Positions 11,926-24,425 are shown, counted from the stretch's first letter. The stretch is DNA of 64,000 nucleotides from Argyresthia goedartella (GCA_949825045.1 OX463813.1:25340001-25404000); one strand, 5' to 3'. Numbers and translations are program-made. The notes: generated from the sequence alone by a model not told the origin.

Positions 11926-12984
11926 TTCCTCAAGGCCCCATGGCATCATATGATGCCAATCCACAAGGTTTTGAATTTTATTACCATGGAATAAGGTTCA
12001 AAATAGCGATGCCTTAAAACAACCTGGGGTTTTGAGCGGAAAGTAATCGTACTGTGCTCCATTATTAACCATTATAATGAAATTTTTTCTAGGTTCCGAA
12101 TTTTTTTTTTTTCTTTCATTTGAATGAAGCCTATCATAGCGTTCTATTTCAATTTCAAAAAATATTCAGGCAAAAAACCGTCGATTTCCTTAAAAAAAAA
12201 CTCTATTTAATATCAGGCTCGATACTGCCGCCATTTCCATCAGATTAACACCAGACCCTGACCAGACAGTAACCCTGAAATAAATAAATAAAAAACTGCT
12301 AAACGACCAAACGGATGTTGATAAATGATACACCATTAAATCCGTGTTGATGACTCTGTAGTGTCACTGGGTAAATAAAAAAATAAGATTGGGGCAGATT
12401 TGAGGCAATTTAATATGCGGGCTAAAAAAACGTTTTTCAAGTGGGGTAGCAAAATAAAGGGCTTTGAAAGGCGAGTAAAGGAATATTACCTGACTACACC
12501 TTAGTTTTCAACTAAGCATTAACAGAATGTTTGAAATTTTATACGAAAAAGCAGGAACAGAAGACGTAATTTAAAAAACTAAAAATCCTAACTGCTGCGG
12601 TACACTGAAAAGCACAAAACCACAGATAAGGCTTTTAACATAATTATTGAAATCCGATAATATTACTAGTAGTATATTAAATTAAATTAAATTTAACTCT
12701 TTTACTTTAATAATTTCATTGAAACTCTATAATAATAGATAAAAAATTTTCTTTGTTAATGTATTTTCTTTAAGCTTGTAATGTGAATTTTCATGTGCTA
12801 TACAAATGTAGGAATACGAATATACGAATTATTGTGTCCTTTGATTTATTCAATAACCAACCATACCATTTTACAGAATTGTGTGTCCGGTGCAATTTCC
12901 ATCGCAACTTAGCCAGGTGGCAATTTTTCATCTCCGAGTGTTCTCTGTGATACAAATATCCGCTTCGAGAGTTTCGTGGCTAAG
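11926..12984. other. AT-rich non-coding DNA
   Basis: The block 11960-12055 ('attaccatggaataaggttcaaaatagcg') shares words with 23500-23530 and 60915-60940, so it is part of a dispersed family related to the MITE at 23448. The rest is AT-rich without coding signal. Confidence 0.45.
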
Positions 12985-13125
12985 TCAACTCGCAGTAAGT
13001 TTCACAATATGTTACACACCTCGGCTAGCCCCCTCTCACGCAAAGTGGATTATTGAATAACTGGCTATCCCTGGCCGCAAGTGTGCCTCCGCCACGCCGT
13101 ATAGAAAAATGCGTGACGCTATGTT
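12985..13125 (+). repeat. SINE body fragment
   Basis: 'ctcggctagccccctctcacgcaaagtgg' (in pieces) followed by 'attattgaataact' and 'tgcctccgccacgcc' matches the body and 3' end of the SINE at 30872-31133. The head is missing. It directly precedes the next SINE. Confidence 0.55.
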
Positions 13126-13154
13126 TGTTTGTTATACAACTTCAGAATATAAAC

Positions 13155-13500
13155 ATATGCACATCCGTGGTCTAGTGGTTTCACGCCCGCCTGTCACGCA
13201 GGAGAGGCTGGTTCAAATCCCGGCGCTGACTAGTTATAGTTTATTCGCTTTGTTAGCGTCACCTTTGATCACGCCGCGTTGCCGCTTGCCAGCTCTTTTC
13301 AAAGAGCGCGGATACTATATAAATGTATTCTGTGCGGATACTCACTCAAAGGAGGCCGCCGCTAGGGCAATAAATACTAAGGTGATTTATTAACAATTTT
13401 GACGGTGATGGAAAATATCGTGAGTAAAATTGGTCTGCTACAGAATAACTGGATTAATTTAGGCGCAACTGTGCCTACGTCCGTATGTTAAAAGGTGTGA
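13155..13500 (+). repeat. SINE with tRNA-Asp-like head
   Basis: The head at 13160-13232 has box A (TGGTCTAGTGG), an anticodon arm with the GTC anticodon (gcctgtcacgcagg) and box B (GGTTCAAATCC), so it derives from tRNA-Asp. The ends do not form an acceptor stem, so it is a SINE, not a tRNA gene. The body from about 13400 ('gacggtgatggaaaatatcgtgag') is the same as in the SINE at 30872, which has a different head. The middle (13235-13395) is unlike the other copies. Confidence 0.65.
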
Positions 13501-13529
13501 CGCTAAGGCCACTTCGTCACCGATTCGGT

Positions 13530-13640
13530 ACCGATTCTGTACAGAATCTGTAACGCTTGCTTTAAATGAGAGCTTTCAGACCGACTCGTATCGATACTGT
13601 ACCGAGTACACGCGCACAGAATCTGTACAGAGAGCCCGGA
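13530..13640. repeat. Cluster of short palindromes
   Basis: The perfect palindrome GATTCTGTACAGAATC and near copies ('ggtaccgattctgtac', 'cacagaatctgtacagag', 'atcgatactgtaccgag') are packed into about 110 bases. Function unknown; it may be an old inverted-repeat element. Confidence 0.45.
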
Positions 13641-14840
13641 CTTTCCCCCTTCCCGTGTCCCCAGCCCCAGCTCCGCCGTGCGCCTCAATATCGCTTATAA
13701 ACTGACTCACTCTCACTATATTACCAGAACGTAGCCAGTGAAAAAGTCTCTCAGCAGAAAATCGCTACCGAACCGAAAACATAGCGACCCGGTGAGCAAA
13801 AGCTTGAGTCGACATACTCGTCTCTTTCTAATGCAATCAGCACTTGTCTCAATTTAAAAGGAAGGGGGTATTTAAAGCCGGGAGGATTTGTGTCAGCTTC
13901 AGCGGATTGTGTGATGACGTATTCGACTATCCGGTAGTTCGATAATGTTCAGTTCAAGAATAATTGTAGGTTAATTTGTTTGTATGCAAAACACTCTTCA
14001 CATGATGAAATTATTATTTACATAAATGATCACGCGAGCGAAGCGACGAAGAGTCTCCGTTTCAGGATTGGGAAAAAATGCTTTCATATGTCCGGATGTG
14101 TCCCCGGTTGTGTTCTCTATAGGCCGCATTTCTAAACAGATTCTCCTGATTTTTTGTGAGTAGGAACGATAATTAAATATATTTTTTGTCGATTTAGCTT
14201 TTGACAATTTTACAAAATGGCGGAGATATGGGGTTGAAACTTCTAAAAAAAACGCTACAGCCCAAACCCATGATTTGGATTTGTGGAGATCGTAAAAATG
14301 ATAGGACTATTTTTATTTACATCTAGGGGTCGGGGGTGTGAGGGGGTGGAAAATTATTTTACTAAAAAACTAAAATTTCCTGTATCGCACGCGAAGTCTA
14401 TAGACTGTGAGAATAATTGATTTTTTTTTACTTTAAAAAAAACGCAGGATAAGCGGATTCGAATCAAATGTCACCGGAGTTCGGTCGGAATGTCAAAATT
14501 CATTTCAAGAATCGCCTCCTCTAACATGCCGATACATGTCATACTGGCGCTGTCATGACAGTTCCCGCGGCGAGAGACAATGACAGCACTACTAAGCGTC
14601 CGACAAACATTGAGTTGTCACTCGAACGACGGTTTGGGGTCAACCAATCCTTTTCCCCCCTTCTAGAAGGGTATTCCTTAAGCGTAGATAAACTAACTCG
14701 CGACATGACTAGTCACAAGTCATAGCTAGTTAGACCTGACGCGATGTAGGTTAGAAGAGAGGAAGGCAGTGGAAGGAAGGAGGAAGTTATTCATAGACTT
14801 GCTTCATATTTACCAAAGAACGATATGTTGGGTAAACAAT

Positions 14841-14844
<4 letters not shown>
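13641..14844. other. Non-coding DNA, no gene recognised
   Basis: No frame with a recognisable domain and no repeat partner elsewhere in the window. The word 'gacagcgcc' region near 14540 and the purine-rich stretch 14755-14785 have no assignable role. Confidence 0.4.

Positions 14845-14931
<87 letters not shown>
14845..14931. repeat. (TA)n microsatellite
   Basis: About 42 uninterrupted TA dinucleotides. The 'IYIYIY' open frame across it is a by-product. Confidence 0.95.
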
Positions 14932-14934
<3 letters not shown>

Positions 14935-14984
14935 TGTGCACGGCTAACAACAACCAAAGTCAAACATTCATCGTGAAATATTAC

Positions 14985-15070
14985 ATCTGTACATGGTCAG
15001 GATTCGAACCTGCGCCTGCTTTGTGAGAAGCAAGCGTGAAACCCATTTGAATACAGAGCCCTTCGTGAAA
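14985..15070 (-). repeat. SINE head, Glu-like tRNA type
   Basis: Read on the minus strand it runs 'gggctctgta..caaatgggttt..gcttgcttctcac..gcaggttcgaatcctgaccatgtac', matching the SINE head at 30872 with box B GGTTCGAATCC. The body is lost and the (TA)n tract begins about 50 bases beyond. Confidence 0.6.
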
Positions 15071-15400
15071 TAAATTTGCAACACTAAAAACTTAAGAATT
15101 CTCATTTGTATGATGAACATTATAAGTCTTTCTAAGAGATTTCAAATCTTCTGAGGCTCTATGATCCTTGTACCTTCTGATTATTTGCATAAGACGCGCC
15201 GCAAACAATAATGGCAGGGGACCGACGAGGCTAATTCGTGAGTATCTCGAGCGCGTCATATTCAGATACGGGACATACCTTGCACCTTCTTGAGTAACTC
15301 CCACCTTGAGCCGCGCCGTTGGGGCAACTATAATAATAAGTTCATATTACTCGAGCTCGTCAGACTAAGACATGTCGATTAATTTCATTCTGATAACTTG
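15071..15400. other. Non-coding DNA, no gene recognised
   Basis: Unique sequence in this window between a SINE head and repeat copy 2. A 70-codon minus frame (15092-15304) has no recognisable features. Confidence 0.4.
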
Positions 15401-17816
15401 ATAAGTGTACATTTCAATAAATCTAACACATACAAACTTAAACAAAACCGGCCAGGCACGAAGGGTTCCGTACCACCGTACAATGGTAGGGATGGTGTGG
15501 AGTGAATAGCGCGGTCTCGGTGGAAAGCTTAGATCTGGTGGAGTTACTAATCAGGGTGTAAGGTATCTTAAGGTGATACGAAAAAATATATAGAAAAGGA
15601 ATATGAATGTAGACGAAAGTGACAGCGTTAATTACTTCCACATAAGAAAGAAAAGAGAGCGTAAACAATGTTCTCGTTTCCTACTAAAATAACGTAGCGC
15701 CAAACCGCATAAAAATTGTTTAAAAATTAACTACGCTATTTTATTAAAAAGGTTTTCAAGGAGAGTTTAAGAATACATAATATCCACATTTTGAATGCAG
15801 TTCGGCGATGAAATTAGTTAGGTTTTTAGAATTACAGGAAAAAAAATAACTATTTATAGGTGTTCTTTTGTAATTAAATTCTGTCGAGAAAAAATAATCC
15901 TAAACGCGTTTTTATTCAGTGAGGATCTTAATCAAATACTCGATCAACGCTAACCCAAAAATCAAATCTTTAGATGACTTTATATTGGAGTTTTTTTCTT
16001 GTATCACCTTAAATTGACGCGCTCGAGTATCTCACAAAATCCCCTCTTGGCCTTCCTACAATTACTTATTAATAAAGACACAAACCTTCATTGAGCTAAT
16101 CAAGAATTTTAAAAACTCCTTCCACAAGGCGGCTTTATCTCTATTCCCATGTTTGAAAGACCTTATACACATACAGGTCCCTTATCATTATCCACCATCT
16201 GCCCGAGTTTCCTGTATTATCATTACCACTTAAGGGCTGAACAAGGGCCAATGGCATTGAGAATTAGACAAAGAAAACAAATACCCGTCGCATCGCGTCG
16301 AAGCAGACTGACGCATGCTCCCGCGCAGAGCCCCGCGGGGCAGCCCGAGCTCCGAGACCAAGAAAATTATAGAAAATATTACTAAACTCCTGTAATAATA
16401 ACATAAAAAAAAATAAAAAATTTTTACCTATTTTTGCGTGTAAGTTTCATATAGGAAACTGATTTCGTCTCCGAGCGCTTGTTCATTTAGTTGAATAATA
16501 ATGCATTGTGAAAAATATTTTTAAGTATTAAATATAACAGATATACGGTAATTTTAAAAGACCATTCTTATCTCTAATAGACCTTTTATAACATATATTT
16601 ATCCTACATTTTATATTATCTAGTTTAGCGTAGAATTGAAGCTAAATATGCATTTCTTTGTTCGCGTCCCCTGGCGCTGGCCATATTTAATCCCTTAAGA
16701 CTCCCAACCCCCGATAATCTAACATCCCAATCTCTACCCTATAGCGCGAGCTTTAAAAGTGCTGTCCAACAAAAAGATCGAAAGCAATTTCCTGCTGGAA
16801 AAGTTGGAAAAGAAAGCGATTTAAATCTTTGAGCGTTTTGTGCTAAAGTAGGTATTGGATAATCCCTCGGCGAAGGTGTCAAATAAAAAAGGAAATGAAC
16901 GAATATATTATGCAATATGTCGCAGGGTGTAGTTTTATACTAATGAAACTCGGTCTTGTTATTAGCTTACTTCAAAAGACCTTTTCACCTTATATGTTTA
17001 AAAATTAACAGGATACCAAAATATCTCAACCCATCAAAGTGTAATTAATGTCATACTTTTATTCCATATTTTATCCAACGTAAAGGCAGGCACAAAACAA
17101 TGAACTGGTTGAAACGGGAATATTTTTGAACCACTAATGGGGTGAAAAGGAAATAATAAAAAAAAACGAAGGGAATATGTGCAACATGTTCTTTGAATAT
17201 ATTTTAATATGCAATGAAGATGAACGCGTGTTATGCCGAATGTCGTTATGAATAGGTATAATTTTCGAAAAATATCTTGCGTTAGCGATATCGTGGTGAG
17301 ATAAATTATTTAAGCTTGTGTAATTATTAAAAAGCTTTTATTTACTTGAATGGTTATGTTTCATAGCGTATTTTACTTTGCTGATGCACTTTAATGAACT
17401 AATAAGACTTAGTTGAAATGAAAGAGTTAACTGTTGTATCTGAACAGAGAGAGTTATTGGTTATTCGATACAGGTGTGTGAGTGGTAAAGTAGAGTCCAT
17501 TTCCATCAAACTTTATGATATTTCCTTTTTTTTAAAGTTGGTTTTCGAATTATTTAAGTTTTTATTTTTTTTTGTCAACATAAAGTTATTAATATCGAAA
17601 AAACTAAATTACATAGGATATCTATTTGACTGTCTTTTGTTACCTAATACATCAATGATTGTGTGGAATAACTTAAAGTTAAGAAGTGAGCCCATCAACT
17701 TACGTGATGAGAAAACTAAAACGGATTCTCGATTTCATTCAGGGATTTTGTCAAAAATATGTATGGAACTGGAAGCGTACAAAGTGGTTTATAATCATAC
17801 AATATTGCCCTGTATA
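15401..17816. repeat. 2.4-kb dispersed repeat, copy 2
   Basis: Nearly identical to 947-3360, in the same orientation, with scattered substitutions and small indels, mostly in A/T runs. Here a 135-codon plus frame (17418-17825) is open that is broken by stops in copy 1; it has no recognisable domain. After 17816 the sequence no longer matches anything next to copy 1, which places the right boundary of the repeat at both sites near 'ttgccct'. Confidence 0.85.
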
Positions 17817-18515
17817 ATAATCTAGCAATTTGATTCCATAGTTATGTCGTGATCTCGTAACTTTATTATATTTTGTTATCTTTGTTAAGTGTCGCCCGCC
17901 ACCACAGATATCTAATATGCAATGCTCTGTGGTCGCCACTTAGCGCCCACACGTAGGTATTGTGCTCTGTATCGCATAGTTTTAAATCTATGCTCGTGCT
18001 TTCCATATCGTGCGTTATCTGTGAACTGTCCCAACTTGATTGTATACTAATAAAATCATCCGCTTACCGCCTACGTCAGAGAACGTCATCATTATGCGGA
18101 TGCCAATACAATTTATATAATAAGACGAAGTGCAAGTTTATTCTATGTAACTTTCCTTATTGTTCTAATTTATCGGGGAAACAAATAAAAGTGTACATAG
18201 AATGAACATGCATCTATACAATATAACGTGTCATCATAGTGATGCTATTTTATATTTCGACATGAATAATTTTATTCATAACTTTACTTTGACTCAGGAT
18301 ACTATGAACCTGTCTCATAAAACAAAAAAACGAGTAGCTACATTGTTAGCGTATAATATATGCGACACAGTTGTAAATACTATAACGCAGTCGCCTTCAG
18401 TTTTAGTTAGTATTAGTACTAATAGTAGTGTTTTAAACTATATAGTTCGACAAAAGAGGACCCCTCAAAACATAAGAAAATTTTACAAAATAAGCAGGGG
18501 TTTTCTGGCAATCAA
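17817..18515 (+). other. Leader or ORF1 remnant of the following LINE
   Basis: Frames at 17960-18205 and 18202-18519 are open and end just where the endonuclease frame starts, so this stretch may hold the 5' UTR and decayed ORF1 of the LINE that follows. I see no PHD finger or zinc knuckle, and the 5' end of the element cannot be fixed. Confidence 0.4.
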
Positions 18516-21370
18516 ATGAAAAATACTAGGACAAAGGGTAAGCCCCACTTAAATATTTCCCATCAAAACATGCAGGGGCTACCTGGCAAAGAACTTGTAT
18601 TAGAATTATTTCTTAATCATTCAGACACCGATGTTATTTGTATTACAGAACACTGGTTAAAGGAAAATATGATGTCTTTTAACATAAATAATTACAAAAT
18701 TGTCAGTTGTTACAATAGAAAGACTGCCGATAGAGGTGGTTCTTTAATCTTAGTAAAAAATAATATTAAGGTGAAACAACGGAAAGATATTCTTGCACTT
18801 ACTGTAGAAAGACAAATAGAGGTATCCTGTGTTGAGTTGGATAGCCATATTATTGTTTGTGTCTACAGACCTCCGAGAGATGAAAACGGCCATGGCAATT
18901 TTGAAATGTTCGAGAAAATTATGGAGGATGACCTCATTATATATGTGGCGATTTTAATGTAGATTTGCTTGTAGATACAACATTGAAACAACGATTAATA
19001 ACTCTGTTCAAATCATTTAATTTATGTCATATATTTCTAGAGCCGACTAGAATTACACTTACCAGCCAAACTTGCTCGGATAACGTATTTTGTGACTCTG
19101 CATTTTCAAGTAAAAATGTAATTAACTGCTTACCCTCCGATCACAGTGGTCAAACAGTTTCATTCCCAATTGCCAGTAAAAATAGGACTGATCCATCATT
19201 TTATAGGCCTATTACATCCCATAGACTAGAGACGTATATGAAAAAGTTAGATATAAATTTGCCAGTACCGGATTTTGATGAACAGAACCCAAACAAAATC
19301 TACTCAGACTTCTTCAGCATCATTCAGACAGAATTCAATAAAGTTTTTAAATTAAAGAAAGTCAGTGACTACAACGGTAAATCTAAATTTAATGACTGGG
19401 CAACGTTTGGAATTCGTAAAAGTAGAGTTATCTTATATGACCTTTATGAACAAAAAACCTATAACTTTGATCGAAAATTTCATGACTACGTTAAAAAATA
19501 TTCTAAAACTTTCAAGTTGGTTTGTAGAACTGCAAAAACTTTACACATTAATATAAAAATTCAAAATTCAAATAATAGAATGAAAACAGTTTGGCAAATA
19601 ATAAACCGCGAAACTGGCAAAGTTATACCAAGGGACAATTATTTCTGCCTAAAGATAGGTGATGATGTTGTTAAATCCAGCGCTGATGTTGCTCGAGCTT
19701 TTGAAACATTCTTCACCAATGTACCCTTACTCACAACAGACCGTCTAAATTCATCTCCATATGAAGCAGAGAATTTATTAAAAAATAACACTAGCGCCAG
19801 TAATGTATATTTAAAATTTCATCATGTATATCCCCAGGACATTTTCAAAACGTTTAAATTACTTAACTTAAAAAATACGGAAGACCTGTGGGGTATATCA
19901 GTCAAAGTCATTGGTTCAGTAATTCTAGTTATAGCCCCACACTCAGCTTATATATTCAATAAATGTGTTGACGATGGGGCTTTCCCAGACCTCATGAAGC
20001 ACAGTAAACTGATACCTCTGTTCAAGTCGGGAGATAAGGGTGATCCTTCAAATTTCAGACCAATATCTGTCCTTCCAACACTAAGTAAAATATTTGAAAA
20101 GATTATACTCATTCAAATGCTCTCACACTTCAACCGTACAAAACAACTTCACGCCAAACAATACGGTTTCACTAGGGGTAAATCGACTACGGATGCAGGT
20201 ATTACCCTTATATATCATATTTATTCTGCATGGGAGGCCGCACAGGATGCTATCGTAGTTTTTTGCGACCTGTCAAAGGCGTTTGATTGTGTTGACCATA
20301 ATACGCTATTAATTAAATTAAATCATTACGGAGTTAGAAATAAAGCGTTGGATCTACTAAGATCATACCTAAGCAATAGAATTCAAAAGACAGAAGTTAA
20401 CGGCGTAAAATCTGATGGATCGGGTGTTAAAATGGGCGTTCCACAAGGTTCCATATTAGGCCCTTTCTTATTCCTGGTATATATTAATGATCTGCCTTTC
20501 ATGGTGGAGAAATTAACTGACATAGTGTTGTTTGCTGATGATACTTCACTGGTCTTCAAAATTGAAAGACAAAAAGGAGAATTTGATGATGTTAATGGTG
20601 TATTGTCTTTAACCTTGAATTGGTTCACAGTTAATAATTTATTGTTAAACGCTGGTAAAACCAAGTGTATCAAATTCTCACTTCCAAATGTCAGGCAAGT
20701 TGAGACCAGTTTAGTGTTAGACAACAGCACGTTAGAATTAGTAAATGATACGAAGTTTCTTGGAATAACCATTGATAGCAAATTGCATTGATAGTGGAGA
20801 CCCCACATAGATAAATTGGCTGGTAAATTAAGTTCTGCGGCTTACGCTGTTAGGAACATCAGACAAAGCACGGATGTGGCTACATCTAGGCTAGTATATT
20901 TTAGTTACTTTCATAGTGTGATGTCCTATGGTATCTTGTTGTGGGGGAAAGCAGCGGATATTCAAACTATTTTTATTTTACAGAAAATAGCTATTCGAGC
21001 AATTTATAATTTAAAATGAACAGACTCCTTAAGAGAGCTTTTTAAAGAAATTGACATACTAACAGTAGCTAGTCAATTTATTTTCGAAAATATAATGTAT
21101 GTACGCAAGAACCTTACAACATTTTCCAAACTTAGCGATAGCTGTAATATTTACCTAAGAAATAATCACAGACTATGTGCGCCCCGTTTTAGACTCGCGA
21201 AGGTTAGCAATTCTTTCAAGGGTCAGTGCATTCTCTACTACAATAAGATACCTCTGGAGATTTTAAAATTGCCATTTGAGCAATTTAAAAAGCATGTTAA
21301 AGCGACTTTGTCGAAAAAGGGATATTACAATGTTCAAGATTACTTAAATGACAGGACTATATGGGGTTAA
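18516..21370 (+). pseudogene. LINE ORF2: endonuclease plus reverse transcriptase, broken
   Basis: The N-terminal part (18516-18962) is an AP-endonuclease-like domain: 'HQNMQGL' near the start and 'CITEHWL' carrying the catalytic Glu. A one-base insertion near 18945 breaks it just before the metal-binding GDFN motif, which continues in the next frame (18965 onward). The RT has 'FRPISVL', 'VVFCDLSKAFDCVDH' (first catalytic Asp), 'GVPQGSILGPFLFLVYINDL' and 'LFADDTS'. Two adjacent stops occur at 20789-20794 and another at about 21017; the frame otherwise continues to 21370 with 'SYGILLWGKA' and the C-terminal 'KKGYYNVQDYLNDRTIWG'. One frameshift and three stops make it non-functional. It would have nicked target DNA and copied its RNA there. 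Confidence 0.85.
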
Positions 21371-21624
21371 TCTGGCTCAACACAGACCTTGCTGTTAATA
21401 ATTTTGTAATTATTTATTCCAGCTTATTAAATAAAAATAAATCATAATTGTATTAGTTAAGCACAACCTATTTTTAAAAGAGATCTAAAAATAAATCTGT
21501 GGGAGTTTCTACGCCCTTCTTCTCCCACAGTGGTCCAATGTAGAGAAGAGGCAAAAAATGACGTTTGCTAAGTATATGTAAATATCTACAGTAATAAAGT
21601 ACTTTTGAGTTTGAGTTTGAGTTT
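18516..21624 (+). mobile_element. CR1/Jockey-like LINE, nearly complete ORF2
   Basis: Endonuclease, reverse transcriptase and C-terminal region follow each other on the plus strand, then a 3' UTR and a tail of TTTGAG/GAGTTT hexamers ending at about 21624. The last 105 bases are repeated at 59965-60070, where they form an independent dead-on-arrival insertion, which confirms the 3' end. The element is related to, but distinct from, the copy at 3361-4705 (different tail hexamer). Confidence 0.85.
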
Positions 21625-21689
21625 ATAATGGACTGTTTTATAGGTTTTTAGGGGTCATTTCAATTATTTATTGCTTCCTAGGTCTCAGC

Positions 21690-21920
21690 ATAGGGTAGGG
21701 ATTACGACCGAAACCCAATTATGTATGTTGATTCAAACATTTATCAGACACAGACATGCTTCCGGCCCCGTCCTCTAATACCCTGTGTCATGGGAATCAG
21801 AATCAGCGACGTAACACACATATAAACATCTAAGACCTTGGGATATTTTTTTTCTTCCTCCCCAGCTGGGATTGGGTCCACGGGACCACTCGAACCGCAA
21901 CGCTCTACAGAGGTCGTCAA
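21690..21920 (-). repeat. SINE with Gly-like tRNA head (minus)
   Basis: Read on the minus strand, 'gacctctgtagagcgttgcgg' heads the element, followed by a degraded box B, then 'gatgtttatatgtgtgttacgtcgctgattctgattcc' (in pieces) and a 3' region containing 'ggaagcatgtctgtgtctg'. It is the same family as 33040-33300 and 35107-35336, and is the most diverged of the three. Confidence 0.65.
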
Positions 21921-21924
21921 CCTA

Positions 21925-22790
21925 TTAGCTAAAACTGTATAGTACCTAACTACCTCCTGTGTAGTAGTATGACACCGATTAGGTACATGTTGGCTGTGGG
22001 ACGAGCTAGTGGTTTCTTACTCCACCTAACATGAACTAACTGGTTCCTATTCAAGAAAGTAAGTATGTAGGTAGGTAGTTGAGTAGAATACGTATGCAGA
22101 ATACCTGGCTGTTCTTACTTCCACAAAGTCCAGATTCAAAATTATACAAAGCCGATTCAGGAATGCTTCTCAATATCTTCAGTTCCTAAAAATATGCCTT
22201 GTTGCTATTATCAAAGGGATGGCCTTTCGTTCCGTTGTTCTTGATAGTATTTGCTTGAGGTTTCCCAACATCTAAGTAGATAGGTAGGTAAGGTAAAACT
22301 GGAGGACTTAGGTCCGGCCGGAGGGACAGCTACTAACTCAAAGTTTGACTAGCACTCAGTCATGGGTTTTGATTTAAATATGTTAGGGAAATGACAACGC
22401 CCCAATAGAGGTAATTATGCATTAAATTACGATGTTTGCTATTTGAAATTATAAAGTATTTTATCTATACGTATCATGAACCCTCTTTACTGCGTCCAAA
22501 AACTGCACTTTACGACCAGCATAATACTAGACTACTTGGTAAAAACTAATTTCTTATCTGATTATTGATACATTTTGACCATAATGTATCAATTTTCGAC
22601 AAATTATGACATTCAAATTTCGAACGCCGACGCCCGCCTGCGTGCCGCCCCTATTTTGTCTGTGATGTTGGTAATACTGAACAAGCTAAATAAGTGCACA
22701 GCAATTATCAAAGCTTGCGGTTCCTGAAAACATCAAAGAGAGCTTATGATATGTGTGTAGATAAACTAGTGTATGTAACTGTACATAATT
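21925..22790. other. Non-coding DNA, no gene recognised
   Basis: The stretch is rich in 'taggtaggtag' and 'ctacctac' words but has no open frame of note and no repeat partner here. Confidence 0.4.
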
Positions 22791-22871
22791 AGGCATTAAA
22801 ACTCTCGAGTGATATTATTATGAAAGTCGCCTTCAGCTCGTTTCATAAACCCACTCTCGAGTTTTAATGCC
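22791..22871. repeat. Short inverted-repeat element
   Basis: The left arm 'ggcattaaaactctcgagtg' (from 22792) and the right arm 'cactctcgagttttaatgcc' (to 22871) are perfect inverted copies of 20 bases around a 40-base centre. The size and symmetry suggest a tiny MITE or the two ends of a larger deleted transposon. Confidence 0.65.
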
Positions 22872-23447
22872 CTCCTGTTTGGTACATTTGATTAGGTATC
22901 TACTACTGAGATATCTGTGGGTACTACGTATTATAATATCTGTGGTACTAACTATCATCGCAAGAAATACTTAAGAAAACTTCGTTCGTCACTGGTTGCT
23001 CCGACTGCTATTGTTAATAAAGTTTTCCATCTCTTTGTCTATTCCTATGTCATTCATTTGACACTGGGTAGGTAGGTATGCATTTTCTAGTTTCTGAACA
23101 TGTTTTCCGAAATATTTTTCCGTTCAATTTCACAATTTTCCAGTACTTTTCTAGCTATTTGTCGTGCTTGGGAATGGATTATTGGATTGGACCTTATCAT
23201 ATAGACGAAGAGAGCCGATGCCCTGAGAGATGCCAGAGATGCCATTTGAAAATACATAGAAGCAAGAGAACCTATAAACAGACAGGGTCGATGGGGACGT
23301 TCAAAGCACTGTGATGAAAGGGCCTTTGCGGGTGTGCGGGAGATGTGCGGGACGTGTCGCCGCCTCCGCGACTTCCTCGTTCCCCTCTGGCCATCAATAC
23401 TGACATGGACTGTAGGTAACTAGCTACCTACAAAAGGGAGATAGAGC
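22872..23447. other. Non-coding DNA with a GC-rich patch
   Basis: A plus frame (23078-23314) contains 'CPERCQRCHLKIH', which is suggestive of a zinc knuckle but too short and isolated to call. GC content rises at 23320-23390. No gene is supported. Confidence 0.35.
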
Positions 23448-23567
23448 TTAACCTCTTGAATACCACCGGCGTTAGATAACGTCACTTTTCCGTTATAAAT
23501 TTTATTACAATGGCATAAGATTCAAAATCGCGACCTGTCCCAACTACCCTAGGTTTTGAGAGGTTAA
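23448..23567. mobile_element. TTAA-flanked MITE, second family
   Basis: TTAA at 23448-23451 and 23564-23567 flank inverted ends 'cctcttgaatacc' and, inward from the right, 'cctctcaaaacct'. A piece of the same left end is found in the opposite orientation at 28145-28197. Consistent with a small piggyBac-like non-autonomous element; the superfamily is inferred from TTAA and the CC start only. Confidence 0.5.
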
Positions 23568-24425
23568 TTCATGTACCTAGTAAATTAAGGGTTATTCCCG
23601 ATTCAACCCGAAATGCTGTGGACAGAAATCCCAATTCAACTTACCCAGGTAGCTAGCTACGCATAGCTATAAAATGGTGAAATGGGAATAACATTAGGTA
23701 TCTAGGTACCTATGCTATTACATTTTTAGATTGGGCTTATTTGGAAAGGCGTTAGTTTTTGAAAATGGGTTGTATTGTACAGTTAATATAGAGTAGGTAG
23801 GAAGTTAAGTAAAATAGCAATATGTACCAAGTATATATACTGTAACATTGTAAAAATTGCTAGGTCCTTGCCAGAGTAGGTAACTAACAATTTCAATAGG
23901 AAGTCAATCGGATTGGATTAATATTCAGGCCGTAACATAGGCGAATTACCCTTAGGTACCGACGGAATAAAACACTTAATTTCACTAAACATAATTGTGA
24001 TCCTAGAGCTATTTCGCTCGACAGCAGCTTTAAAAAGTTAATGAAACTAACCTGTATTTTATTCCCAGTCTGAGATAATTGCAGTCCAGGAAACAATCCA
24101 AGAATACGCCTGCAGCCGCTACTTTCTTTCAAATTGATTTTATTCGATCGTTTCACACACAACACAGCCCACTGTTTAGTATGGTTTAGTAAATAAACAC
24201 CACCACAAATTATTCACACATCTTCCCGTCACAATAAAACTGCTATTTAACAAATCCACCAAAAAAAAACAACTTAAAAATAACCAACAGTAAAATCTCA
24301 CGAAATCCTGTGATTCTGTTCAACATCACAGTTTACGATCCCGAACGTATATCTCCCGTGTTTTAAGGAGCGAGCGACGCAAATACAACACACGCATTCG
24401 CCACGGCTATTCGCGGCGGACTGAC
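23568..24425. other. Non-coding DNA, possible host promoter region
   Basis: GC content and CpG frequency rise from 24340 to the hAT insertion and continue on the other side (27447-27560). On the minus strand a splice-donor-like 'tacag|gttagt' lies at about 24048-24056. This could be a host promoter and a non-coding first exon on the minus strand, but no coding exon is recognisable, so the idea is tentative. Confidence 0.3.

Noticed and set aside
13160..13235. tRNA-Asp gene
   Set aside because: Anticodon arm and boxes A and B are present, but the two ends do not form an acceptor stem and a SINE body follows.
14769..15026. 85-codon open frame with IYIYIY
   Set aside because: It is the translation of a (TA)n microsatellite.
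23078..23314. Zinc-knuckle-like CPERCQRCHLKIH peptide
   Set aside because: Single short motif in an isolated 78-codon frame, without neighbours or repeats supporting a gene.
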